Positions 54,279 to 62,547 of a stretch of 64,000 bases of DNA are shown piece by piece. Every line of letters begins with the position of its first letter. Position 1 is the first letter of the stretch. The notes below the pieces were generated by a model. It did not search any database, had not been told where the DNA came from, and worked only from the letters and a program-made list of their open reading frames with translations. Source of the stretch: Brachybacterium equifaecis (lineage in GTDB: Bacteria; Actinomycetota; Actinomycetes; Actinomycetales; Dermabacteraceae); NCBI RefSeq assembly GCF_023509525.1, contig NZ_JAKNCJ010000008.1:1-64000 (forward strand), in the 5' to 3' direction. Position numbers and translations under genes: made by a program.

Positions 54279-56438
54279 ATGCAGCAGGACGGTCTCTTCG
54301 GCCTCCCGGAACCGGCTCCCGCCCCCGCGGCGGGGGCCGGTTCTGACACAGGAGCGCGCCCCGGAGGCCGCGGCCGGCTGCGGACGACCTCCGGATTCGA
54401 GCTCGCCGAGTCGCTCCCTGTCGCTTCCGTGCAGCTGATCGGGGTGCTCCCGCACCTCGACCGCCCCTTCGAGTACGCCGTGCCCGCCTCCCTCGCCGAT
54501 GCGGGCCCCGGGATGCGCGTGAAGGTGCGCTTCTCCGGGCGCGAGCACGACGGCATCGTTCTCGCGCGCACGGACGCTCCCACCACCGACCGGCCGCTCG
54601 CCCCCCTCCTGCGCCTCGTCTCCGACGACCAGGTCATCTCCCCGGCCATGCTGCGCGTGTGCCGCGACGTCGCGGACCGCTGCGGCGGGACGGTCGGCGA
54701 CGTGCTGCGACTGGCCCTGCCGCCGCGCCACGCCCGCGCGGAGAAGGCCGATCGCGCCGCCGCCGAGGCCGAGGCCGAGGCCGCGACAGTCGAATCAGAG
54801 GCAGAGGCCAGCGCCGACTCGAAGGCCGGTGCAGAAGCGGGTGAGGCGGGAGCGGGCGAGGCGGCCGCCGAGGCGGCCGCCCCCGCGCTCCTCGAGCACT
54901 ACGCCGGTCTCACGGCGCTGCTCGCGCGCGCCGGATCGCCGGAGGGGCCGGTGCCCCGCGCCGCGATCGTCCTGGAGCCCGCACACAGCTGGAACGAGGT
55001 CTGCGCAGAAGCGATCGCCGCGCTGCCCGCCGGCTGCGGGGCCCTCGTGATCGCACCGGATCTCCGCGACGTGCAGCGGCTCAGCCGAGTGCTCGACGCC
55101 CACGGGATCGCCCACGAGGTCCTCTCGAGCGCGGACGGCCCCGAGAAGCGGTACCGCGCCTTCCGCCGGATCCTGCGCGGGGCCTCGCGCGTCGTGATCG
55201 GCAACCGCTCGGCGGCGTTCGCCCCCGTGCAGGATCTGGCGCTGGCGATCTGCATCGACCCGGCGGACGACCTCCTCGTGGAGCCGCGCGCCCCCTACCC
55301 GCACCTGCGCACGATCCTGCAGTGCCGCTCCGCCGAGGAGCGCTGCGCGCTGCTGCTGCTGAGCCATTCCCTGGGGGTGGAGGTCGATGCGCTCGCGCAG
55401 AGCGGCTACCTGCATCTGCTGCCGCCCCAGGCAGCGCCGCTCGCGGCCGTGCGCCCCCGCATCGTCGCGATGGACGAGTACCTGCGCGAGCGGGAAGGGC
55501 CCAGCGGCCGCTCCCGCATCCCGCGCGAGGCGATGCGCGTGATCCGCCAGGGCATCGCCCGCGGCCCGGTGCTGGTGCAGGTCCCGCGCAGCGGCTACGT
55601 CCCTGCGGTCGCCTGCACCTTCTGCGGCACGCGCTGCATCTGCCCGCAGTGCTCCGCGCCGCTGTCCCTCCACGGCCGCAGCGGCGTGCTCCAGTGCACC
55701 GTGTGCGGCCGCCGGGAGGACGCCTACCGCTGCCCCGAATGCAGCCGCTCCCAGGTGCGCGCCCTCGTGATCGGCTCGACCCGCACCGCGGAGGAGCTGC
55801 GGCGCGCCTTCCCCGCCGCACCGTTCCGCGTGGCCGGGGGCGCGCAGGGCGGCGTGGAGGACGACGACATCCCGGACGGTGCGATCGTGGTCGCCACGCC
55901 CGGCGCCGAGCCCGCCCCGGACGGCGGCTATGCGGCGGCGCTGCTGCTGGATGCGGACGCCATGCTGGCCCGCGCCGCCTTCGATGCGGACGTCGAGGCC
56001 GTGCGCCGCTGGTCCAACGCGATCGCGCTCGTGCGCCCCGCCGAGGCCGGGGGAGAGGTGCTGATCGTCGGGACCTCGACCCTTCCCGCGATCCGCGATC
56101 TCGTCGCCCACCGCTCCCGCGCCTTCCTGGATCGGGTGCAGGAGGATCGGCGCGCGCTCGATCTCCCGCCGGCCTCGCGGGTCGCGGAGATCGCCGGGGA
56201 CCGCACCGCGGTGCGCGACTTCCTCGACCGGGTGGAGCTGCCCGACGGCGCCCAGGTGTTCGGACCGATCGAGCTGGATCCCGCGGAGGGGCGCGAGCGC
56301 GCCCGCAGCGTGGTGCGCCTTCCGCTCGCCCGCGGCCGGGAGCTCGCCGACGCCCTGCGCGCGGGGGTCTCCCTGCGCAGCGCCCACAAGGCCGCCGGGA
56401 GCCTCCGGGTGCGTCTGGACCCGCCGGACGTCTTCTGA
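54279..56438 (+). CDS. priA: PriA-like primosomal protein without helicase motifs
   Basis: The actinobacterial PriA, 719 residues, thought to help restart replication without unwinding DNA. The N-terminal DNA-binding part (VASVQLIGVLPHLDRPFEYAVP) is recognisable, as is the C-terminal zinc region with eight cysteines (CTFCGTRCICPQC and CTVCGRREDAYRCPEC). The Walker A lysine is missing (IVLEPAHSWNEVC in its place) and the DEAH box reads CIDPADD, so ATPase activity is not expected; this is normal for the group. An Ala/Glu-rich linker (~150-200) has been expanded by repeats. ATG 54279. Confidence 0.92.
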   Translation: MQQDGLFGLPEPAPAPAAGAGSDTGARPGGRGRLRTTSGFELAESLPVASVQLIGVLPHLDRPFEYAVPASLADAGPGMRVKVRFSGREHDGIVLARTDAPTTDRPLAPLLRLVSDDQVISPAMLRVCRDVADRCGGTVGDVLRLALPPRHARAEKADRAAAEAEAEAATVESEAEASADSKAGAEAGEAGAGEAAAEAAAPALLEHYAGLTALLARAGSPEGPVPRAAIVLEPAHSWNEVCAEAIAALPAGCGALVIAPDLRDVQRLSRVLDAHGIAHEVLSSADGPEKRYRAFRRILRGASRVVIGNRSAAFAPVQDLALAICIDPADDLLVEPRAPYPHLRTILQCRSAEERCALLLLSHSLGVEVDALAQSGYLHLLPPQAAPLAAVRPRIVAMDEYLREREGPSGRSRIPREAMRVIRQGIARGPVLVQVPRSGYVPAVACTFCGTRCICPQCSAPLSLHGRSGVLQCTVCGRREDAYRCPECSRSQVRALVIGSTRTAEELRRAFPAAPFRVAGGAQGGVEDDDIPDGAIVVATPGAEPAPDGGYAAALLLDADAMLARAAFDADVEAVRRWSNAIALVRPAEAGGEVLIVGTSTLPAIRDLVAHRSRAFLDRVQEDRRALDLPPASRVAEIAGDRTAVRDFLDRVELPDGAQVFGPIELDPAEGRERARSVVRLPLARGRELADALRAGVSLRSAHKAAGSLRVRLDPPDVF

Positions 56439-56472
56439 ACCGGCCTCCCTCTTCGCGGCCCGCCGCTCTCGG

Positions 56473-56478
56473 TAGACT
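56473..56478 (+). promoter_or_regulatory. -10 box upstream of fmt
   Basis: TAGACT ends 8 nt before ATG 56487. Confidence 0.5.
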
Positions 56479-56486
56479 CCCTGATC

Positions 56487-57461
56487 ATGCGCATCCTCTT
56501 CGCCGGAACCCCTGAGACCGCCCTGCCGTCCCTGCGCGCGCTCCTCGCCTCCGCGCATGAGGTGGTCGCGGTCCTCACGCGTCCCGATGCGCCCTCGGGG
56601 CGCGGCCGCACGCTGCGCCCGAGCCCGGTGAAGTCCCTCGCGATCGAGCACGGTCTCCCTGTGCTCACGCCTGCCTCTCTGCGCACCGACGACGCCCAGG
56701 ATGCGCTGCGCGCCCTCGGTGCAGACCTCGCCGTGGTCGTGGCCTACGGCAGCCTTGTCCCCGCCGCCGCGCTGGAGATCCCGCGGGAGGGCTGGATCAA
56801 CCTGCACTTCTCGCTGCTGCCCGCGCTGCGCGGGGCCGCGCCGGCGCAGCGCGCCGTGCTGCAGGGCCTCGAGCGCACCGGCATGAGCGTCTTCCGCCTC
56901 GAGACGGGGCTGGACACCGGACCGGTCCTCGCGCGCCAGGAGACGGAGATCGGCGAGTTCGAGACTGCGAGCGCTCTCCTGGAGCGGATGGCGGAAGCGG
57001 GCGCCGAGCTGCTGGTCGAGGCAGTGGATGCGATCGCCGCCGGCACCGCCCGCGACGAGGTGCAGGACCATTCCCTCGCCACTCGCGCGGAGAAGCTCAG
57101 CACCGCCGAGGCGCGCATCGACTTCGCCCTTCCGGCGCGGGAGGTGAGCGCTCACGTGCGCGGCATGAGCGCCGAGCCCGGCGCCTGGACCCTGTGGCGC
57201 GGGGCCCGCATGAAGGTCCTCGAGATCGAGGCCCTGCGCACCGCGGACGCCAGCCCCGCACTCGCCCCAGGGCAGCTCCACCTCGCCCGCACCCAGCTCC
57301 TCGTCGGCACGGCGGACGCTCCCCTCGCGATCGCCCGCCTCGCTCCCGCCGGGAAGAAGCCCATGCGCGCGGCCGACTGGGCGCGCGGAGCGAACCTCGC
57401 CCCGGGAGACGCCTTCGGCGAGGAACTCACCGCCCCCACCGCACAGGAGAACGCACGATGA
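56487..57461 (+). CDS. fmt: methionyl-tRNA formyltransferase
   Basis: Formylates initiator Met-tRNA with 10-formyl-THF, 324 residues. Motifs: ILFAGTPETALPSL, VVVAYGSLVP, WINLHFSLLPALRGAAPAQRAV, with the catalytic Asn-His pair, and MDTGPVL-like LETGLDTGPVLARQE with the Asp. The C-terminal OB-fold (RIDFALPAREVSAHVRGMS) is present. Coupled to rsmB by ATGA. The def gene that often precedes fmt is not here. Confidence 0.97.
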   Translation: MRILFAGTPETALPSLRALLASAHEVVAVLTRPDAPSGRGRTLRPSPVKSLAIEHGLPVLTPASLRTDDAQDALRALGADLAVVVAYGSLVPAAALEIPREGWINLHFSLLPALRGAAPAQRAVLQGLERTGMSVFRLETGLDTGPVLARQETEIGEFETASALLERMAEAGAELLVEAVDAIAAGTARDEVQDHSLATRAEKLSTAEARIDFALPAREVSAHVRGMSAEPGAWTLWRGARMKVLEIEALRTADASPALAPGQLHLARTQLLVGTADAPLAIARLAPAGKKPMRAADWARGANLAPGDAFGEELTAPTAQENAR

Positions 57462-59020
57462 GCCCCGAGCGCAGCCAGAACCGCTCCTCCGGCAGCGGGC
57501 GCGCCCCGCAGCAGCGGCAGGGCCGCGATGCCCAGGGGCGCCAGCGCTCCGGCTCGCGCGGACGCGGAGGGCAGCGCAGCGGATGGTCGCAGAGCGCGCC
57601 CTCGCAGCGCGCCCGCACCACCACCTCGGCGCGCCAGGTCGCCTTCGAGGGGATGCGCGCCGTCCGCGAGAACGACGCCTACGCGAACCTCGTGCTGCCG
57701 CGGCTCCTGCGGCAGCACCGGCTCGAGCCGCGCGACGCCGGCTTCGCCACCGAGCTGCTCTACGGCACGCTGCGCACGCAGGGCCGCCTCGACGGCATCA
57801 TCGCGCGCTGCGTGGATCGCGAGCTTGCGGACGTCGACCCGGCGGTGCTCGACGTGATCCGCCTCGGCGCCTACCAGCTGCTCGACATGGCGGTCGCACC
57901 CCACGCTGCGACCTCGGAGACCGTGGCGCTCGCGCGTGCGAACGTCGGGGCCGGGGCCCCGGGATTCGTCAACGCGATCCTGCGCCGCGTCGGGGAGAAG
58001 GATCTGGAGCAGTGGATCGCCGAGGCCGCTCCGGCGCGCGGGGACGACGAGAACGCCCACCTCGCCTTCGTGCATTCCCACCCGCAGTGGATGGTGCGCT
58101 CGCTCGGGGACGCGCTGGCCGCGCACGGCCGCTCCCGCAGCGAGATCGACGACCTGCTCGCCGCGCAGAACCAGCCGCCCGCGGTGTCGCTGGTGATGCG
58201 CCCGGGGCTGACCGATGCGGAGGAGCTGCAGGCCGCAGGCGCCTCTCCCGGCAGGCTCAGCATCTTCGCCGCCTCCTGGCCCGCGGGCGACCCCGGCAAG
58301 GCGGTGCCGGTCGCGCAGGGGCGCGCTGCGGTGCAGGACGAGGGCAGCCAGCTCGCGGCCCTCGCCCTGGGACTCGGCGCGGATGATCTCGTCCGCTCCG
58401 AGGACGACTTCCACTGGCTCGACCTCTGCGCTGGGCCTGGTGGCAAGACAGCCCTGCTGGCCGGGCTCAGCGTCGAGCGCGATGCCGACCTTCTCGCGAT
58501 CGAGGTGCAGGAGCATCGCACCGAGCTCGTCGAGCGCGCCGTGAAGACCCTCGCCGATGCCGGCGCGGATGTGGACGTGCGCGCCGCCGACGGGCGCACG
58601 ATCGGCGCCGAGATGCCCGCGCGCTTCTCGCGCGTCCTCGCCGACGTCCCCTGCACCGGCATGGGGGCCCTGCGCCGCCGCCCCGAGGCGCGCTGGCGGC
58701 GCACTCCCGGTGACGTCGGGCAGCTCGGGAAGCTGCAGCGCGAGCTCCTCGAGAGCGCCCTGGAGGCTGTGGCCCCCGGCGGAGTGGTCGCCTACGTGAC
58801 CTGCTCGCCGCACGTGGCCGAGACGCTGTTCGTCCTGAAGGACGTGCTGCGCGGCCGTGAGGACATCGAGCAGCTCGACGCCCGCCCCGCGGTCGCCGCC
58901 GGGCTCCTTCCGGGGCTCGAGAGCAGCACCGACCTCGGCGACGGCCCGGCCGTGCAGCTGTGGCCCCACATCCACGGCACCGACGCGATGTTCATCGCGC
59001 TGCTGCGCCGCACCGCCTGA
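57458..59020 (+). CDS. rsmB: 16S rRNA (cytosine967-C5)-methyltransferase
   Basis: 520 residues. A disordered Arg/Gly/Ser/Gln tail (1-55) that may help bind RNA is followed by the NusB-like domain ([24 protein letters not shown], to ~190) and the SAM-dependent domain: [22 protein letters not shown], the catalytic motif [19 protein letters not shown] and AYVTCSPH with the second cysteine. ATG 57458 overlaps the fmt stop. The N-terminal tail is encoded by low-complexity, high-GC DNA. Confidence 0.94.
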   Translation: MSPERSQNRSSGSGRAPQQRQGRDAQGRQRSGSRGRGGQRSGWSQSAPSQRARTTTSARQVAFEGMRAVRENDAYANLVLPRLLRQHRLEPRDAGFATELLYGTLRTQGRLDGIIARCVDRELADVDPAVLDVIRLGAYQLLDMAVAPHAATSETVALARANVGAGAPGFVNAILRRVGEKDLEQWIAEAAPARGDDENAHLAFVHSHPQWMVRSLGDALAAHGRSRSEIDDLLAAQNQPPAVSLVMRPGLTDAEELQAAGASPGRLSIFAASWPAGDPGKAVPVAQGRAAVQDEGSQLAALALGLGADDLVRSEDDFHWLDLCAGPGGKTALLAGLSVERDADLLAIEVQEHRTELVERAVKTLADAGADVDVRAADGRTIGAEMPARFSRVLADVPCTGMGALRRRPEARWRRTPGDVGQLGKLQRELLESALEAVAPGGVVAYVTCSPHVAETLFVLKDVLRGREDIEQLDARPAVAAGLLPGLESSTDLGDGPAVQLWPHIHGTDAMFIALLRRTA

Positions 59021-59081
59021 GCTGCACCGCCTGAGCAGCACCGCGAGAAACGCACCGCACCCGCTCCCCGAGAGGACCGAG

Positions 59082-59828
59082 ATGACCGAGATGACCCGCA
59101 CCGCCCGCATCAATCCCAGCATCCTGAACTGCGACTTCATGAGGATCGGCGAGGAGCTGGACCGCATCGCGACCGCCGACGCCGTGCACGTCGACGTCAT
59201 GGACGACCATTTCGTGCCGAACCTGACCTTCGGGACCGATATGGTCGCCCAGATCGTCCAGCGCGCGGGCATCCCGATCGACGCGCACCTGATGATCGCC
59301 GACGCCGACCGCACCGCCCCCGCGTACGCCGAGGCCGGCGCCGCGTCGGTCACGTTCCATGCGGAGGCCGCCGCCGCCCCGATCCGGCTCGCCCGGGAGC
59401 TGCGCAGCAAGGGCGCGAAGGCCGGCATCGCCCTGCGCCCCGCCACAGGCGTGGAGCCCCTGCTCGACGTGCTCGGCGAGTTCGACATGCTGCTGATCAT
59501 GACCGTGGAGCCCGGATTCGGCGGGCAGTCCTTCCTCGAGTCGATGCTGCCGAAGATCCGTCGGGCCCGCGCCGCGGTCTCCGCCGAGGATCTCTCCCTC
59601 TCCATCCAGGTGGACGGGGGAGTGAGCCGCGAGACCATCGAGCGCTGCGCCGAGGCGGGGGCCGACGTCTTCGTCGCCGGCTCCGCGATCTACAAGGCGC
59701 CAGACGCCGCCGCGGAGATCGACGCCCTGCGGACCCTGGCCGCCGCGCACGTCCACACCCGGTACGCTCGGGCGGTCACATTCGTGACGTGCTCCGGGGT
59801 CGGTGGAAATCCGAGCCGGCGGTCATAG
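59082..59828 (+). CDS. rpe: ribulose-phosphate 3-epimerase
   Basis: Interconverts ribulose-5-P and xylulose-5-P in the pentose phosphate pathway, 248 residues. TIM barrel: [69 protein letters not shown]. The metal His and Asp are all present. The usual protein ends near AAAHVH; here the frame runs 21 codons further, through a promoter region and into the FMN riboswitch, ending TAG at 59826-59828. The ATG at 59082 follows GAGAGGA; 59091 is an alternative. Confidence 0.9.
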   Translation: MTEMTRTARINPSILNCDFMRIGEELDRIATADAVHVDVMDDHFVPNLTFGTDMVAQIVQRAGIPIDAHLMIADADRTAPAYAEAGAASVTFHAEAAAAPIRLARELRSKGAKAGIALRPATGVEPLLDVLGEFDMLLIMTVEPGFGGQSFLESMLPKIRRARAAVSAEDLSLSIQVDGGVSRETIERCAEAGADVFVAGSAIYKAPDAAAEIDALRTLAAAHVHTRYARAVTFVTCSGVGGNPSRRS

Positions 59829-59914
59829 TCCGCGACCCGGCCCGCTCGCGCGGGACGGTGGAGCCGGTGGAATTCCGGCACCGACAGTCACAGCCTGGAT
59901 GAGAGGCGCACGTC
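59786..59914 (+). promoter_or_regulatory. FMN riboswitch (RFN element)
   Basis: The conserved core is easy to read: GGGGTCGGTGGAAATCCG (59796-59813), CCGGCGGTCATAGTCCGCGAC (split helices, 59816-59836), GGTGGAATTCCGGCACCGAC (59867-59886) and GTCACAGCCTGGATGAGAGG (59887-59906). The closing helix P1 is perfect: GACGTGC at 59786-59792 with GCACGTC at 59908-59914. It binds flavin mononucleotide and turns the downstream gene off. A TACGCT box at 59763-59768 could be its promoter. The first 43 nt of the aptamer are also translated as the end of rpe. Confidence 0.9.
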
Positions 59915-59978
59915 CTGCATGCACGCGCAGCATGCGCCCGGCCGTCCTGCGGCCCGGTCGCTGCGCGCCCGCATGCCG

Positions 59979-60020
59979 GATCCTTTTCCCCCGGAGCCGC
60001 TGCTCCCGGTCGAAAGGATC
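59979..60020 (+). promoter_or_regulatory. expression-platform hairpin that hides the ribosome site
   Basis: GATCCTTT (59979-59986) can pair with AAAGGATC (60013-60020), which contains the Shine-Dalgarno AAAGGA of the transporter gene. This suggests translational control by the riboswitch. No U-tract is seen that would make it a terminator. Confidence 0.55.
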
Positions 60021-60026
60021 AAGAAC

Positions 60027-60728
60027 ATGGGAATCCTGCAGTGGCTCTTCGACGCTCGCATCGAGCTCGGCAACGGCCAGTACCTCCTGTGGAGGGAAGT
60101 GCTCGGCAATCTCTTCGGACTGCTCAGCGCGCTGGGCGGGATGCGCAGGAAGGTCTGGGCCTGGCCGCTCGGGATCGCCGGCAACCTCCTGCTCCTGACC
60201 GTCTTCCTGGGGGCCGTGTTCGGCACCCCGAACCCCGTCAACCTGCTCGGCCAGGCAGGACGCCAGGTGATGTTCATCCTCACCAGCATCTACGGCTGGT
60301 ACCGCTGGCGGGCAGCCCGCGAGCACGGCGGCACGGCCGTCGAGCCCCGGTGGGCGAGCTGGGGGACGCGCGCGCTGCTGCTCGCCGCGCTCGTCGGCGG
60401 CACCGCTCTGCTCACCCCGATCTTCCAGGCCCTCGGCTCCTACGAGCCCGTGTGGGCTGACGCCTGGATCTTCATGGGCAGCCTGCTCGCCACCTACGGG
60501 ATGGCCAAGGGCTGGGTGGAGTTCTGGCTGATCTGGGTGGCCGTGGACCTCGTCGGCGTGCCCCTGCTGTGGTCGGCCGGCTACTACGCGAGCGCCGTGA
60601 TGTACGTGATCTACGGGGTCTTCACCCTCAGCGGCTTCTTCGTGTGGTGGCGCGTGAGCGCGCGCCAGGGGCGCGAGCGGGTCCTGGTGGAGACGGCTCA
60701 TCTGGATCCGACGGTCACCCGGCGCTGA
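60027..60728 (+). CDS. ribM: PnuC-family vitamin transporter, probably riboflavin (RibM/PnuX)
   Basis: A 233-residue membrane protein of the PnuC family, about seven to eight helices: NLFGLLSALGGMRRKVWAWPLGIAGN, GRQVMFILTSIYGWYRW and WVAVDLVGVPLLW, with the family's conserved YGWYRW and W..D segments. PnuC itself takes up nicotinamide riboside, but in Corynebacterium and Streptomyces the FMN-riboswitch-controlled paralogue RibM (PnuX) takes up riboflavin, so the riboswitch here decides the substrate. ATG 60027 lies 7 nt after AAAGGA. No riboflavin synthesis genes are in the window. Uptake is by facilitated diffusion with intracellular phosphorylation, by analogy. Confidence 0.87.
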   Translation: MGILQWLFDARIELGNGQYLLWREVLGNLFGLLSALGGMRRKVWAWPLGIAGNLLLLTVFLGAVFGTPNPVNLLGQAGRQVMFILTSIYGWYRWRAAREHGGTAVEPRWASWGTRALLLAALVGGTALLTPIFQALGSYEPVWADAWIFMGSLLATYGMAKGWVEFWLIWVAVDLVGVPLLWSAGYYASAVMYVIYGVFTLSGFFVWWRVSARQGRERVLVETAHLDPTVTRR

Positions 60729-60799
60729 GCTGACGGGCCGCACGCCCTGATCCCTCACACCTGCGGCGGACGCGGGTGCACCCGGCTGGGGCGGACGGA

Positions 60800-60805
60800 T
60801 ACCCT
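60800..60805 (+). promoter_or_regulatory. -10 box for leaderless hisE
   Basis: TACCCT ends 6 nt before GTG 60812. Confidence 0.6.
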
Positions 60806-60811
60806 GGCCGG

Positions 60812-61075
60812 GTGAAGGATTTCGAGAAGCTGTTCGCCGAGCTCACCGCCAAGGCCGCCTCCCGCCCCGAGGGCTCCGGCACCGTCGCGGAGCTCGACGC
60901 CGGGGTGCACGCCATCGGCAAGAAGATCGTCGAGGAGGCCGCGGAGGTCTGGATGGCCTGCGAGCACGAGGAGCTGGACGCCGCCGCCGAGGAGATCTCG
61001 CAGCTGCTGTACCACCTCCAGGTGATGATGATCGCGAAGGGCCTGAGCCTGCAGGACGTCTACCGCCACCTGTGA
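60812..61075 (+). CDS. hisE: phosphoribosyl-ATP pyrophosphatase
   Basis: Second step of histidine synthesis, hydrolysing PR-ATP to PR-AMP; 87 residues, the single-domain actinobacterial form separate from HisI. The all-alpha NTP-PPase fold shows [18 protein letters not shown], with the metal-binding E-x-x-E, and [19 protein letters not shown] (E-x-x-x-x-D replaced by S-Q). GTG 60812. It precedes hisG by 56 nt, so the first two enzymes of the pathway are made together. Confidence 0.94.
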   Translation: MKDFEKLFAELTAKAASRPEGSGTVAELDAGVHAIGKKIVEEAAEVWMACEHEELDAAAEEISQLLYHLQVMMIAKGLSLQDVYRHL

Positions 61076-61131
61076 TCGGCGCGTCCCCGCACGCTCCTCC
61101 CCACCACCGCCCACGAACTGAAGGAAGCCCC

Positions 61132-61989
61132 GTGCTGCGCATCGCCGTCCCCAACAAGGGCGCCCTGGCCGAACCCGCCGCCGATCTTCTCGCCGAGGCG
61201 GGCTACCGCCGTCGCGGATCGATGAAGGAGCTCGTCCTGGTCGACGAGCGCAACGGCGTCGAGCTCTTCTTCCTGCGCCCCCGTGACATCGCGGTCTACG
61301 TCGGATCGGGCACGGTCGACGTCGGCATCACCGGTCAGGACATGCTGCGCGACTCGCGCACCGCCGCGGAGGAGATCCTCGAGCTGGGCTTCGCCCGCTC
61401 GACCTTCCGCTTCGCCGCTCCGGGCACGGGGGAGCGCAGCGTCGCCGATCTCGCCGGCGCCCGCATCGCCACCAGCTACGAGAACCTCGTCGAGGACCAC
61501 CTCGCCGCGCACGGCGTCACTGCGACCGTCGTCCACCTCGACGGGGCCGTGGAGAGCGCGATCCGCCTCGGCGTGGCCGACGTCATCGCGGACGTGGTCG
61601 AGACCGGCTCGACGCTGCGCCAGGCCGGTCTCGCAGTCTTCGGGGAGCCCATCATGACCAGCGAGGCCGTGCTGTTCTCCCGCCCCGGCCTCACGCTCGG
61701 GGAGGACGCCTCGCGCACCCTCGACGTCCTCGTGCGCCGCATCCGCGGCGTGCTGGTCGCACGCCAGTACGTGCTGCTGGACTACGACATCCCCGACGAG
61801 CTGCTGGAGGCGGCGGTCGCCGTGACTCCGGGATTCGAGGCGCCGACGGTGTCCGAGCTGCACCGCGCGGGCTGGTCAGCGGTGCGCGCGATGGTCGCGC
61901 GCGATGACACCAACAGGGTGATGGACGAGCTGTACGAGGTGGGTGCGCGCGCCATCCTCGTCACCTCCATCCAGGCCTGCCGCATCTGA
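61132..61989 (+). CDS. hisG: ATP phosphoribosyltransferase, long form
   Basis: The first and feedback-inhibited step of histidine synthesis, 285 residues. Periplasmic-binding-like catalytic domains with IAVPNKGALAEPAADLL, VGSGTVDVGITGQDML, the PRPP-binding stretch DVIADVVETGSTLRQAGL, and a C-terminal ACT-like domain (~215-285, TPGFEAPTVSELHRAGWSAV, ILVTSIQACRI) that binds histidine. The presence of that domain means HisZ is not required. GTG 61132 is preceded by GAAGGAA. Confidence 0.96.
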   Translation: MLRIAVPNKGALAEPAADLLAEAGYRRRGSMKELVLVDERNGVELFFLRPRDIAVYVGSGTVDVGITGQDMLRDSRTAAEEILELGFARSTFRFAAPGTGERSVADLAGARIATSYENLVEDHLAAHGVTATVVHLDGAVESAIRLGVADVIADVVETGSTLRQAGLAVFGEPIMTSEAVLFSRPGLTLGEDASRTLDVLVRRIRGVLVARQYVLLDYDIPDELLEAAVAVTPGFEAPTVSELHRAGWSAVRAMVARDDTNRVMDELYEVGARAILVTSIQACRI

Positions 61990-61993
61990 GCCG

Positions 61994-62533
61994 ATGACGC
62001 CGCGCGAACCCGCTCCGATCCCCGAGCCCGGGGAGCACGCCGCCCCCTCGCGCGCGGGCGCGTCGGAGCGGGAGAGCGGCGCTGCGGTCGAGGAGGCGGA
62101 GAGCGAGGAGATCGTGTTCCGCCCGCGCACGGTGCGGATCGTGGCCTACCTCATCGGATCCCTGGTCATGGCGTCGGCCCTCGTCGCCTCCGTGATCGCC
62201 TCCTCGACCCTCGTGGATTCCGTGGGATTCGTGAGCGTGGGCCTCGCCGCGCTCTGGTTCTGCCACCGCGAGGCGGCGGTGCGCGCGATCGCCCGCCCGC
62301 AGGAGCTCGAGATCCGCAACCTGTTCAGCAGCCGCACGGTGGAATGGGCCGAGGTGATCGGCGTCGTCTTCCCGCCCGGGGATCCCTGGGCGAAGCTCGA
62401 TCTGGCCGATGGCGACACGGTCTCGCTGATGGCGATCCAGCGCACCGACGGGGCTCGCGGGATGGCGGCAGCGCGCCGCCTCGCCCGACTGGTGAACGAG
62501 CGCGGTGAAGGCGTGGATCCCGCCGGGTCCTGA
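61994..62533 (+). CDS. PH-like domain membrane protein
   Basis: A 179-residue protein with an acidic, disordered N-terminus (~1-45), two transmembrane helices (~52-72, YLIGSLVMASALVASVIAS, and ~77-92), and a bacterial PH-like domain: QELEIRNLFSSRTVEWAEVIGVVFP, followed by WAKLDLADGDTVSLMAIQ. Proteins of this kind follow hisG in many Micrococcales. Function unknown. ATG 61994 is 4 nt after the hisG stop, so it is probably in the his operon. No obvious SD. Confidence 0.82.
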   Translation: MTPREPAPIPEPGEHAAPSRAGASERESGAAVEEAESEEIVFRPRTVRIVAYLIGSLVMASALVASVIASSTLVDSVGFVSVGLAALWFCHREAAVRAIARPQELEIRNLFSSRTVEWAEVIGVVFPPGDPWAKLDLADGDTVSLMAIQRTDGARGMAAARRLARLVNERGEGVDPAGS

Positions 62534-62547
62534 CCCGTGCCGCCGCG

